5,543 bases of DNA from assembly GCA_937863215.1 (NCBI GenBank), contig CALMFQ010000174.1, positions 1-5,543 on the forward strand, in the 5' to 3' direction. Below, in pieces: positions 1 through 5,543 of this stretch. Position 1 is the first letter of the stretch; the number at the start of each line of letters is the position of its first letter. Made by a program: the position numbers and the translations under genes. The notes beneath the pieces were generated by a model. It was not told the origin of the DNA. It was given only the letters and a program-made list of their open reading frames with translations, and did no database searches. This DNA is from an uncultured Pseudomonadota bacterium. Its GTDB lineage: Bacteria; Pseudomonadota; Gammaproteobacteria; Burkholderiales; SCOH01.

Positions 1-1142
1 TTAGCGTGCTGCGCGAGAGCTTTGTCCGTGCCCAGCCGCGTTGCCCGCATTTTGGCGTCTGCGGCGGCTGTTCGATGCAGCACATGGAAGCCTCGGCTCA
101 GGTAGCTGCCAAGCAGCGCGTGCTGGAAGACAATCTGTGGCACATCGGCAAGGTAAGGGCAGAGTCGCTGCTGCCGCCGATTTACGGCCCGGGCTGGGGC
201 TATCGCTACCGGGCGCGCATGTCGGTGCGTTACGTGGCGAAAAAGGGCGGCATGCTGGTCGGCTTTCACGAGAAGCGTTCCAGCTTCATCGCCGACATGC
301 AGCAGTGCCATATCCTGCCCAAGCGTATTTCCGATCAGCTGCTGCCACTGCGCGAACTGATTGGCGGCCTCAGCATCCGCGAACGCATGCCGCAGATCGA
401 GCTGGCAATCGGCGACAATATCGACGTGATGGTCTTGCGCAATATGGAGCCGCTGACCGAGGCCGACGAGCAACGGCTGCGCGACTACGCAGATCGGCAT
501 CGGGTGCAGTTCTGGCTGCAGCCGAAGGGCCCGGAGACCGCTTATGCGTTCTACCCGCTCGACGCCGCCAGGCTGACTTACTCGCTGCCGGAATTCAACG
601 TGGTCATGCCATTCCGGCCCACCGAGTTCACCCAGGTCAACCCGCAGATCAATCAGGTATTGGTCGGCCGGGCTTTGCGCCTGCTGGATCCGCAGCCGGG
701 CGAGCGGATTGCCGACATGTTCTGCGGCCTGGGCAACTTCACTTTGCCGATTGCCCGCCGCGGCGCCACGGTTCTGGGCATGGAAGGCAGCCAGGGACTG
801 GTCGAGCGAGCGCGTGAGAATGCCGCTCTGAACGGCCTGGCTGCCGCCACCGAGTTCCGTGTCGCCAATTTGTTTGAAATGACGGAAGACAGCCTGGTAG
901 CGCTCGGCCGCTTCGACAAGATGCTTATCGATCCGCCGCGCGATGGTGCAATCGAGCTGGTCAAGGCGTTTGGCGAAGATGCACCGCGCCGCATTGTCTA
1001 CGTATCGTGCAGCCCGGCGACGCTGGCCCGCGATGCCGGCGTACTGGTCAATACCAAGGGCTACCGGTTGTTGCATGCGGGCGTGGTCAACATGTTCCCG
1101 CATACCGCGCATGTAGAGTCGATCGCGGTATTCGAACGTTAA
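1..1142 (+). CDS. rlmD: 23S rRNA (uracil-1939-C5)-methyltransferase RlmD (RumA), 5' partial
   Basis: SAM-dependent methyltransferase that makes 5-methyluridine at U1939 of 23S rRNA, in the cytoplasm. The frame is open to the left edge. The GTG at 6 is probably not the start, because the family (about 430 residues in E. coli) has an N-terminal TRAM domain of some 60 residues that is missing here. Counting from that GTG, C13, C19 and C22 (C-x5-C-x2-C) with C101 fit the four 4Fe-4S ligands. D237-F245 (DMFCGLGNF) is the SAM-binding motif I and D309-G314 (DPPRDG) is the methyltransferase motif IV. C335 in SCSPATLARD is the expected catalytic nucleophile, and E371 near the C-terminus (HTAHVES) matches the expected general base. 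All catalytic residues are present, so the gene appears intact apart from the cut. It ends at TAA 1140-1142 and is followed by its own terminator, so it is not part of the chemotaxis operon. TrmA and RlmC are related enzymes, but the cluster cysteines and overall fit favour RlmD. Confidence 0.93.
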   Translation, partial: SVLRESFVRAQPRCPHFGVCGGCSMQHMEASAQVAAKQRVLEDNLWHIGKVRAESLLPPIYGPGWGYRYRARMSVRYVAKKGGMLVGFHEKRSSFIADMQQCHILPKRISDQLLPLRELIGGLSIRERMPQIELAIGDNIDVMVLRNMEPLTEADEQRLRDYADRHRVQFWLQPKGPETAYAFYPLDAARLTYSLPEFNVVMPFRPTEFTQVNPQINQVLVGRALRLLDPQPGERIADMFCGLGNFTLPIARRGATVLGMEGSQGLVERARENAALNGLAAATEFRVANLFEMTEDSLVALGRFDKMLIDPPRDGAIELVKAFGEDAPRRIVYVSCSPATLARDAGVLVNTKGYRLLHAGVVNMFPHTAHVESIAVFER

Positions 1143-1165
1143 GTGTTCCTGCTTTCCCTGATACG

Positions 1166-1196
1166 GCGCCATGTGCATGCACATGGCGCTTTTTTT
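1166..1196 (+). terminator. Rho-independent terminator of rlmD
   Basis: A perfect 10-bp stem (1166-1175 pairs with 1180-1189, GCGCCATGTG with CACATGGCGC) closes a CATG loop at 1176-1179 and is followed directly by seven T residues at 1190-1196. It lies 24 bases after the rlmD stop codon. There is no matching A-run on the left side, so it should act only on + strand transcription. It separates rlmD from the downstream chemotaxis genes. Confidence 0.93.
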
Positions 1197-1249
1197 ATCC
1201 ACGTTCGCCGCGGTGGCGGCCGCCGGTAAATGGCGCGATTAAGGAAATC

Positions 1250-1276
1250 CCTAGAATTTTTCCGGCAATGCCTAGG
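1250..1276. repeat. Short inverted repeat overlapping the candidate promoter
   Basis: CCTAG at 1250-1254 and CTAGG at 1272-1276 form an inverted repeat with a 17-base spacer, so the half-sites are 22 bp apart, close to two helical turns. A second partly interleaved pair is GGAAA 1243-1247 with TTTCC 1259-1263. An operator for a dimeric regulator is possible, but five-base arms can arise by chance. Confidence 0.25.
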
Positions 1277-1277
1277 A
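1252..1277 (+). promoter_or_regulatory. Candidate sigma-28 (FliA)-like promoter of the chemotaxis operon
   Basis: TAGAATTT at 1252-1259 matches 6 of 8 positions of the enterobacterial sigma-28 -35 box TAAAGTTT. After a 10-base spacer, GCCTAGGA at 1270-1277 matches 5 of 8 of the -10 box GCCGATAA; the usual spacer is about 11. Chemotaxis genes are often transcribed by the flagellar sigma factor, and the site lies after the rlmD terminator and about 120 bp before cheY, which fits. The -10 box is poor. TAGAAT at 1252-1257 could alternatively be a sigma-70 -10 hexamer, but I see no good -35 partner for it. The rest of 1197-1395 holds no gene I can support, so the operon promoter should be somewhere in this stretch. 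Confidence 0.3.
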
Positions 1278-1395
1278 GAAAAACAGCCGCTTCTTATGCA
1301 TGGAGATGTGAATTGATCCTAATGTAACGCCATGCGGGGCAAAGCCGGTGCGTCGATGCCGCAGTCGAGCCCGCAGCCTTATTCGGGGAAACAGC

Positions 1396-1764
1396 ATGGC
1401 GAAAACAGTAATGGTGGTAGACGATTCGATTTCCCTGCGCCAGGTGGTATCGATTGCATTACGCGGCGCCGGCTACGCAGTAGTCGAGGCATGCGATGGC
1501 AGCGATGCGCTGAAAAAGCTCGGCAGTCAGCGCGTCAATCTGGTGATCAGCGACGTCAACATGCCGAACATGGACGGAATCAGCTTCGTCAAGGCGCTGA
1601 AGCAGGATCCACAGCATCGCTTTACCCCGGTGATCATGTTGACCACCGAGGCAGAAGCTGCAAAGAAGGCCGAAGGCCAGGCCGCTGGCGCCAAGGCATG
1701 GGTGGTAAAGCCGTTCCAGCCGGCGCAAATGCTGGATGCAGTCAAGAAACTGATCGCCGCCTGA
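1396..1764 (+). CDS. cheY: CheY-like single-domain chemotaxis response regulator
   Basis: A 122-residue protein that is only a receiver domain, the usual CheY size. It takes the phosphoryl group from CheA and, as a diffusible output, would act on the flagellar motor or another target. The acidic pocket is D9 and D10, the phosphoacceptor is D53 (VISDVNMP), the conserved Thr is T83 and the conserved Lys is K105 (VVKPF). The aromatic switch position, Y106 in E. coli CheY, is W102 here. The ATG at 1396 was chosen because GGGGAA at 1385-1390 is a good ribosome binding site at normal spacing and the first beta-strand (KTVMVVDD) follows at once. The in-frame GTG at 1348 would add 16 arginine-rich residues that do not belong to the fold. 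First gene of the operon, 25 bp before the STAS gene and upstream of cheA, which makes a CheA partner role likely. Whether it drives the motor or acts as a phosphate sink or an alternative output cannot be told from sequence. Confidence 0.93.
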   Translation: MAKTVMVVDDSISLRQVVSIALRGAGYAVVEACDGSDALKKLGSQRVNLVISDVNMPNMDGISFVKALKQDPQHRFTPVIMLTTEAEAAKKAEGQAAGAKAWVVKPFQPAQMLDAVKKLIAA

Positions 1765-1789
1765 TGTGCCGGCATTGCCGAGCACGAAA

Positions 1790-2092
1790 ATGAATGCCGG
1801 CCAACGTACTGTAGCAATGGGCGACTCGCTCACCATCTACGCAGTCGCAGAACTGCGCAACAAACTATTGCAGGAGCTTGCCACCTGCCGCGATCTGGTT
1901 CTCGATATGGATGCCGTGGCGGAGGTCGATGCCGCCGGCCTGCAATTGCTGGTGGCGCTCAAGCATCAGGCGCTGTTCGACGGCTGCGAACTGAGCCTGG
2001 TCAACCACAGCGCCGAGCTGCGCCAGGCGCTGGAGCTGTTTGGCCTGAACAGCTTTTTCGGCGACCCGCAGCTGATCCCTGCCAAAGAATGA
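1790..2092 (+). CDS. STAS-domain protein (anti-sigma-factor-antagonist-like) in a chemotaxis operon
   Basis: A 100-residue protein made of one STAS domain, the fold of SpoIIAA and MlaB. Counting from the ATG at 1790, residues 7-17 form the first strand, about 36-46 (LVLDMDAVAEV) the central strand, and D47-A48-A49-G50-L51-Q52 the conserved loop before a helix. In SpoIIAA-type proteins the residue after that Asp is a phosphorylated Ser (or Thr); here it is Ala48, so regulation by a SpoIIAB-like kinase at this site is not possible. Small STAS proteins beside cheY and cheA are known in several proteobacterial chemosensory clusters, but their role is poorly defined; scaffolding or partner binding is my inference. 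The start is uncertain: ATG 1790 has only a weak Shine-Dalgarno match (GAG at 1780-1782), and GTG 1766 is in frame. Translational coupling from cheY, whose stop is 25 bp upstream, may compensate. Cytoplasmic, with no signal peptide or membrane segment. Confidence 0.85.
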   Translation: MNAGQRTVAMGDSLTIYAVAELRNKLLQELATCRDLVLDMDAVAEVDAAGLQLLVALKHQALFDGCELSLVNHSAELRQALELFGLNSFFGDPQLIPAKE

Positions 2093-2107
2093 CGGCTGCG
2101 CCGCAGT

Positions 2108-2112
2108 GAGGA
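2108..2112 (+). promoter_or_regulatory. Ribosome binding site that fixes the cheA start
   Basis: GAGGA lies 8 bases before the ATG at 2121. It overlaps the alternative in-frame GTG at 2106, so that GTG is part of the Shine-Dalgarno sequence and not the start codon. Confidence 0.75.
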
Positions 2113-2120
2113 TATCCGAC

Positions 2121-4295
2121 ATGTATGCCAACGACGAACTCGACTCGTTGCTGAAAGTGCTGCTGCAGGAGTGCATCGAGCTGCACCAACAGCTGGAATC
2201 CGGCCTGTTGCAGCTGGAACAGAATCCGGGCGATCAGGAGGCGGTCAATTCGATTTTCCGCGCAGTCCACACCATCAAGGGCTCGGCTGGGCTGTTCGAT
2301 TTTGCCGCAATCGTTACCTTTACACATGTGGTCGAAAGCGTGCTGGCCGACGTGCGCGACCAGAAGCAAGCTCCCGACAGCGACCTGATTGGTCTGCTGC
2401 TGGCGGCGTGCGACGTGATCGGCGTGATGATCGACCGTTTGATTGCCGGTCGCGGCTCCTTGTCGGAGGAGGAGCAGCGCAATGCCGCAACCATTGAAAT
2501 CTGGCTCCAGCATCGCTTGCAGGATACACGGGAGCCCGCAGCGCCGGCTGTTGCCGCCACTGCGCAAGCCGAGGCCGAGGTGTTGCCCGGCAGGGCCGGC
2601 AGCGGCAAGGTCTGGCACATTTCGCTGCGCTTTGGTGCGGATACTTTTCGCAGCGGATTCGATCCGCTGTCGATTCTTGGCTATGTGGCCACGCTGGGCA
2701 AACTCGTCAATGTGACCAGCCTGACCGAGCAGATTGAGCCACTGGCGCAGCTTGACCCGGAAAGTTGCAGCTGGGGGCTGGAACTGGATCTCGACAGCGA
2801 TGCCAGCCGTGAGCAGATCGTCGGTGCGTTCGAGTTCGTGCGCGACGACTGCAAGGTCACCATTCTGCCGCCGTCGTGCCAGTTACAGCAGTATGTCGAA
2901 TTCATTCGCAGCATGCCGAATCAGGAGTTGCGGTTGGGGGAAATCCTGGTTGCCAGCGGCGTGCTCAGTCAGGTTGAGCTGGACGAGGCACTGCACACCC
3001 AGTCGGGTGACGCCGAGATAGCCGATGCACGCAAGCCGCTGGGCGAAATTGTGCGTGAACACGCGCACGTCGATGGCAGCGTGATCGATGCTGCGCTGGT
3101 CAAGCAGAATCAGGCCAAGGTTGCACGCCAGCGCGAGAGCAGCCACGTCAAGGTGCAATCGGAGAAGCTCGATGCACTGATCGATCTGGTTGGCGAGCTG
3201 GTAATCGCCAGTGCCGGCGCCAACGTGGTTGCCACACAGCACGGTGCGGCACAGATGATCGAGGCGGCGAGCCGCATTTCCGAGCTGGTGGAAAACATCC
3301 GCGACAGTGCATTGCATCTGCGCATGGTGGAGATCGGCGAAACCTTCAATCGCTTCAACCGCGTAGTGCGCGATGTCAGCAAGGAGCTGGGCAAGGATAT
3401 CGAGTTGCAGATCGGCGGCGCCGAAACCGAGCTGGACAAGACTTTTGTCGAGAAAATCGGCGACCCGCTGACGCATCTGGTGCGCAATGCCATCGACCAT
3501 GGCATCGAGCCGGCCGAAGCCCGGCTGGCTGCGGGCAAGCCGGCGAAAGGCATGGTGCGGTTGAATGCCTGCCACGATGGGCCGCATATCGTGATCGAAA
3601 TTTCCGACGACGGCGCCGGGCTGAAAACCGAGCGTATCCTGGCCAAGGCGGTGGAGAAAGGCCTGGTGGCGGCGAACGCCAATCTGAGCCAGCGCGAAAT
3701 CCACCAGCTGATTTTCGAACCCGGATTTTCCACCGCCGACCAGGTAACCAGCCTGTCCGGCCGCGGTGTTGGCATGGATGTGGTGAAAAGCAGCATCGAA
3801 GCGCTGCGCGGTGCAATTGAAATCGACAGCCGCCAGGGAGAGGGAACCACGTTCCGCATCTATCTGCCACTGACGCTGGCCATTATCGACGGTTTCCTGA
3901 TTTCGCTGGCGAATTCGTTCTTTGTCATTCCGCTCGATACTGTGGTCGAGTGCGTGGAGTTCCCTGCACAGCAGTTCGACAGCGGCTATCTCAAGCTGCG
4001 TGGCGAAGTCCTGCCGCTGCTGGATCTGCGCAGTATGTTCGATATTCCCGGCAGCCGGGCACGACGCAGCAGCGTGGTGGTGGTGCGCACGGTCACGACC
4101 AAGGTGGGCGTCATCGTCGATGCGCTGCACGGCGAACAGCAGACGGTGATCAAACCGCTTGGCAGGCTGTTTGGCGGCCTGCGCGGCATTTCCGGCTCAA
4201 CCATTCTCGGCACCGGTGAAGTTGCATTGATTCTCGATGTGGCGGCGCTGGTGGCGGATCAAACCCGGCGGTCGCGCGAAGGCGAAGCCGCCTGA
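2121..4295 (+). CDS. cheA: Chemotaxis histidine kinase CheA, long form with P2-like and MshEN-like insert
   Basis: A 724-residue cytoplasmic kinase that autophosphorylates under MCP and CheW control and passes the phosphate to CheY (and usually CheB). Domains in order: P1/Hpt about 1-125 with phosphorylated H50 in AVHTIKGSAGL; an Ala/Pro/Glu-rich linker about 132-160; a P2-like domain about 163-251 beginning KVWHISLRF; two 24-residue MshEN-like motifs at 271-294 and 306-329; P3 dimerisation about 340-415; P4 ATPase about 416-588; and P5 CheW-like about 590-724. P4 has an intact N box (H452, N456 in HLVRNAIDHG), G1 box (D496-G500, DDGAG), F box (531-538, IFEPGFST) and G2 box (G547-D553, GRGVGMD), so it should be active. 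E. coli CheA has 654 residues; the extra length is in the middle region, and I do not see an E. coli-type P2. There is no C-terminal receiver domain. The ATG at 2121 is supported by GAGGA at 2108-2112. It lies 28 bp after the STAS gene and 37 bp before the MCP gene without a terminator. Confidence 0.96.
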   Translation: MYANDELDSLLKVLLQECIELHQQLESGLLQLEQNPGDQEAVNSIFRAVHTIKGSAGLFDFAAIVTFTHVVESVLADVRDQKQAPDSDLIGLLLAACDVIGVMIDRLIAGRGSLSEEEQRNAATIEIWLQHRLQDTREPAAPAVAATAQAEAEVLPGRAGSGKVWHISLRFGADTFRSGFDPLSILGYVATLGKLVNVTSLTEQIEPLAQLDPESCSWGLELDLDSDASREQIVGAFEFVRDDCKVTILPPSCQLQQYVEFIRSMPNQELRLGEILVASGVLSQVELDEALHTQSGDAEIADARKPLGEIVREHAHVDGSVIDAALVKQNQAKVARQRESSHVKVQSEKLDALIDLVGELVIASAGANVVATQHGAAQMIEAASRISELVENIRDSALHLRMVEIGETFNRFNRVVRDVSKELGKDIELQIGGAETELDKTFVEKIGDPLTHLVRNAIDHGIEPAEARLAAGKPAKGMVRLNACHDGPHIVIEISDDGAGLKTERILAKAVEKGLVAANANLSQREIHQLIFEPGFSTADQVTSLSGRGVGMDVVKSSIEALRGAIEIDSRQGEGTTFRIYLPLTLAIIDGFLISLANSFFVIPLDTVVECVEFPAQQFDSGYLKLRGEVLPLLDLRSMFDIPGSRARRSSVVVVRTVTTKVGVIVDALHGEQQTVIKPLGRLFGGLRGISGSTILGTGEVALILDVAALVADQTRRSREGEAA
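2931..3107 (+). repeat. Tandem MshEN/GspE-N-like 24-residue motifs inside CheA
   Basis: Residues 271-294 and 306-329 of CheA align without gaps over 24 positions. They share L-G-E-I near the start, then D, A, L and a final Q at the same offsets. The first copy has R271-L272-G273, L276, G280, L287, L291 and Q294, which is the full pattern I recall for the c-di-GMP-binding motif of MshEN domains, best known from the N-termini of type II secretion and type IV pilus ATPases. The second copy has P306 in place of Arg, V311 for Leu, A315 for the Gly and I322 for Leu, so it is degenerate. The spacer is 11 residues. The resemblance is seen directly; ligand binding is only inferred. Similar LGEIL-type repeats occur in other long CheA proteins as far as I recall. 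Confidence 0.6.
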
Positions 4296-4322
4296 TACAG
4301 GCAGCAGACTCATTCAACGGAT

Positions 4323-4326
4323 GGAG
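4323..4326 (+). promoter_or_regulatory. Ribosome binding site of the MCP gene
   Basis: GGAG lies 6 bases before the ATG at 4333. Two other in-frame ATGs at 4321 and 4327 overlap or immediately follow this site, so 4333 is the best start; it leaves a short cytoplasmic N-terminus with R6 and R10 before the first membrane helix. Confidence 0.65.
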
Positions 4327-4332
4327 ATGGCA

Positions 4333-5543
4333 ATGTTAAACAACATGCGAATTGCAACCAGGCTTGGCTTGGGCTTTGGAATCATTGTTGCAGTCATGGT
4401 TGCGGCAATCGCGTTCAGCCTGAATCAGGCAGCATCGATGAATGAGCGTACCCGCGATATTGTCGATGAGCGCTGGCCGCAGACAGTCGCGGCCAACGAC
4501 ATCATCGACAACGTCAATCTGATTGCGCGCTCGATGGCGTTTACCGTGGTTTTGAGCCGCCCGGAGCAGATTCGCCAGGAGCTGGACCGGATTCAGGAGG
4601 CGCGCAAGGTCATCAAGAATAACCTGGAAAAACTCGAAACCCAGGCCAGGACCGATCAGGATCGCAAGGCGCTGCAAGGAATCAAGGATGCGCGTGGCCG
4701 CTACGTTTCCGGCCAGGACAAATTCCTGCGCCTGGTGGAAGAAGGCAAGCGTGAAGAGGCAATCCGCTTTCTGACCGAAGACCTGCGCGGCTTCCAGCAG
4801 AGTTATATCGAAGCGGCCGATACGCTGGCCGAAACTCAGGGCAAGCTGATGGGTGAATCCGGGCAGGCTGCGCAGGAGCAGTATCTGCGCATGCGTAGTG
4901 TGATGCTGGCGGTGGCTGCGGTAGCGGTGCTGATTTCCATCGCACTGTCGTTCTTCATTACCCGCAGCGTGACCAGGCCGATGGTGCGGGCAATGGATGC
5001 CGCACACCGGATTGCCGAGGGCGACCTGACCCAGACCATTGAGGTTGGTTCACGCGATGAAACCGGCCGTCTGCTGGCGGCCATGCACGATATGCAGCAG
5101 AAGCTGTCGCAAATCATCCTCGAAGTGCGCTCCAGCGCCGATAATCTCGCCAGTGCCTCGGAGCAGGTAAGCGCAACTTCGCAGTCGCTGTCGCAGTCGT
5201 CGAGCGAACAGGCTGCCAGCGTGGAAGAAACCAGTGCGTCGATTGAACAAATGTCGGCATCGATCAGCCAGAATGCCGACAATGCCAAGGTTACCGACTC
5301 GATGGCCGCCAATGCGGCACGCGAAGCCAAGGAAGGCGGCGCAGCCGTGAAGGAAACGGTGCAGGCAATGCGCCAGATCGCCGACAGGATCGGCATCATC
5401 GACGATATCGCCTATCAGACCAATCTGCTGGCACTGAACGCCGCTATCGAGGCCGCGCGTGCCGGCGAGCACGGCAAGGGTTTCGCGGTGGTGGCTGCCG
5501 AAGTACGCAAGCTGGCAGAGCGGGCCCAGGTTGCAGCGCAGGA
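4333..5543 (+). CDS. Methyl-accepting chemotaxis protein with 4HB-type sensor domain, 3' partial
   Basis: Inner-membrane chemoreceptor that controls CheA. In the window 403 complete codons are open and the frame runs off the right edge. TM1 is about 11-30 (LGLGFGIIVAVMVAAIAF). A mostly helical, charged periplasmic region spans about 31-188 and resembles the four-helix-bundle MCP sensor (4HB_MCP). TM2 is about 189-209, HAMP about 211-263 (with the RDETGRL signature at 241-247), and the signalling coiled coil follows. Two methylation motifs are visible: A294-S303 with E298/E299, and S301-S310 with E305/Q306, seven residues apart. The highly conserved hairpin tip is present (about 353-390, with YQTNLLALNAAIEAARAG at 361-378), so CheA/CheW contact residues are intact. 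The descending methylation helix and any C-terminal CheR/CheB-tethering pentapeptide lie outside. Position directly after cheA suggests it is the dedicated or principal receptor of this operon. The ligand cannot be predicted; 4HB sensors bind varied small molecules. Confidence 0.95.
   Translation, partial: MLNNMRIATRLGLGFGIIVAVMVAAIAFSLNQAASMNERTRDIVDERWPQTVAANDIIDNVNLIARSMAFTVVLSRPEQIRQELDRIQEARKVIKNNLEKLETQARTDQDRKALQGIKDARGRYVSGQDKFLRLVEEGKREEAIRFLTEDLRGFQQSYIEAADTLAETQGKLMGESGQAAQEQYLRMRSVMLAVAAVAVLISIALSFFITRSVTRPMVRAMDAAHRIAEGDLTQTIEVGSRDETGRLLAAMHDMQQKLSQIILEVRSSADNLASASEQVSATSQSLSQSSSEQAASVEETSASIEQMSASISQNADNAKVTDSMAANAAREAKEGGAAVKETVQAMRQIADRIGIIDDIAYQTNLLALNAAIEAARAGEHGKGFAVVAAEVRKLAERAQVAAQ

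Noticed and set aside
41..817. Open frame (258 codons) on the + strand overlapping rlmD in another frame
   Set aside because: rlmD in its own frame carries all expected cluster, SAM and catalytic motifs; the overlapping frame is Arg/Ala-rich shadow sequence.
1215..1224. GGCGGCCGCC palindrome in the rlmD-cheY gap
   Set aside because: A ten-base GC palindrome is easily found by chance in GC-rich DNA, and nothing around it suggests a site.
1296..1316. Tiny six-codon ORF (MHGDVN) in the leader before cheY
   Set aside because: Too short and without a convincing ribosome binding site or attenuator hairpin to claim a leader peptide.
1332..1793. Open frame on the + strand overlapping cheY in another frame
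   Set aside because: The cheY frame has the full set of receiver residues and a ribosome binding site; this frame is Arg/Gly/Gln-rich without a domain.
1995..2120. Possible terminator between the STAS gene and cheA (CTGC/GCAG around 2096-2106)
   Set aside because: Only four base pairs with a three-base loop and no T-run; the genes look co-transcribed.
2883..4130. Long open frame (415 codons) on the - strand inside cheA
   Set aside because: It lies fully antisense to cheA, whose domains and catalytic motifs are all intact; the translation has no recognisable domain and the length follows from the GC-rich codon use of the + strand.
4336..5007. Open frame on the - strand (223 codons) opposite the MCP sensor region
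   Set aside because: The + strand reads as TM1, helical periplasmic domain, TM2 and HAMP; the antisense translation is His/Gln-rich with no domain.
4836..5399. Open frame on the - strand (187 codons) under the MCP gene
   Set aside because: Antisense to the conserved signalling domain of the MCP; low-complexity Ala/Ser-rich translation with no family resemblance.

Overview
The window looks like a chromosomal segment of a Gram-negative proteobacterium. Base composition is GC-rich by eye, and the end of an RlmD-type 23S rRNA methyltransferase gene is followed by a chemosensory operon of beta/gammaproteobacterial style. The protein sequences feel closest to betaproteobacteria such as Neisseriales relatives, but that placement is an impression from memory and not a search result.

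Layout, all on the + strand: (1) 1-1142, the 3' part of rlmD, whose N-terminal TRAM-domain region lies outside the window; (2) 1166-1196, a strong intrinsic terminator that insulates rlmD from what follows; (3) about 200 bp of intergenic DNA with a candidate sigma-28-like promoter and an overlapping inverted repeat; (4) 1396-1764, a single-domain CheY receiver; (5) 1790-2092, a single-domain STAS protein; (6) 2121-4295, a long CheA histidine kinase; (7) 4333 to the window end, a methyl-accepting chemotaxis protein (MCP) with a four-helix-bundle-like sensor, cut by the right edge. Gaps inside the chemotaxis block are 25, 28 and 37 bp with no terminator, so it reads as one operon. No cheW, cheR, cheB or cheD is seen; they would be expected further downstream.

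How it works: the MCP should sense a periplasmic or membrane signal and control CheA autophosphorylation on His50. The phosphoryl group then passes to Asp53 of CheY. The STAS protein sits between the response regulator and the kinase and probably acts as a protein-interaction or scaffold component. It lacks the phosphorylatable Ser/Thr of classical anti-sigma antagonists.

The least ordinary feature is in CheA. Between the phosphotransfer domain and the dimerisation domain it carries a P2-like domain and then two 24-residue segments that resemble the c-di-GMP-binding motifs of MshEN/GspE N-terminal domains. The first copy keeps every consensus position I know of; the second is degenerate. I see no mobile element, CRISPR array, tRNA or rRNA gene, and no clearly undescribed system. 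This is a recognisable chemosensory operon with a few details worth testing.
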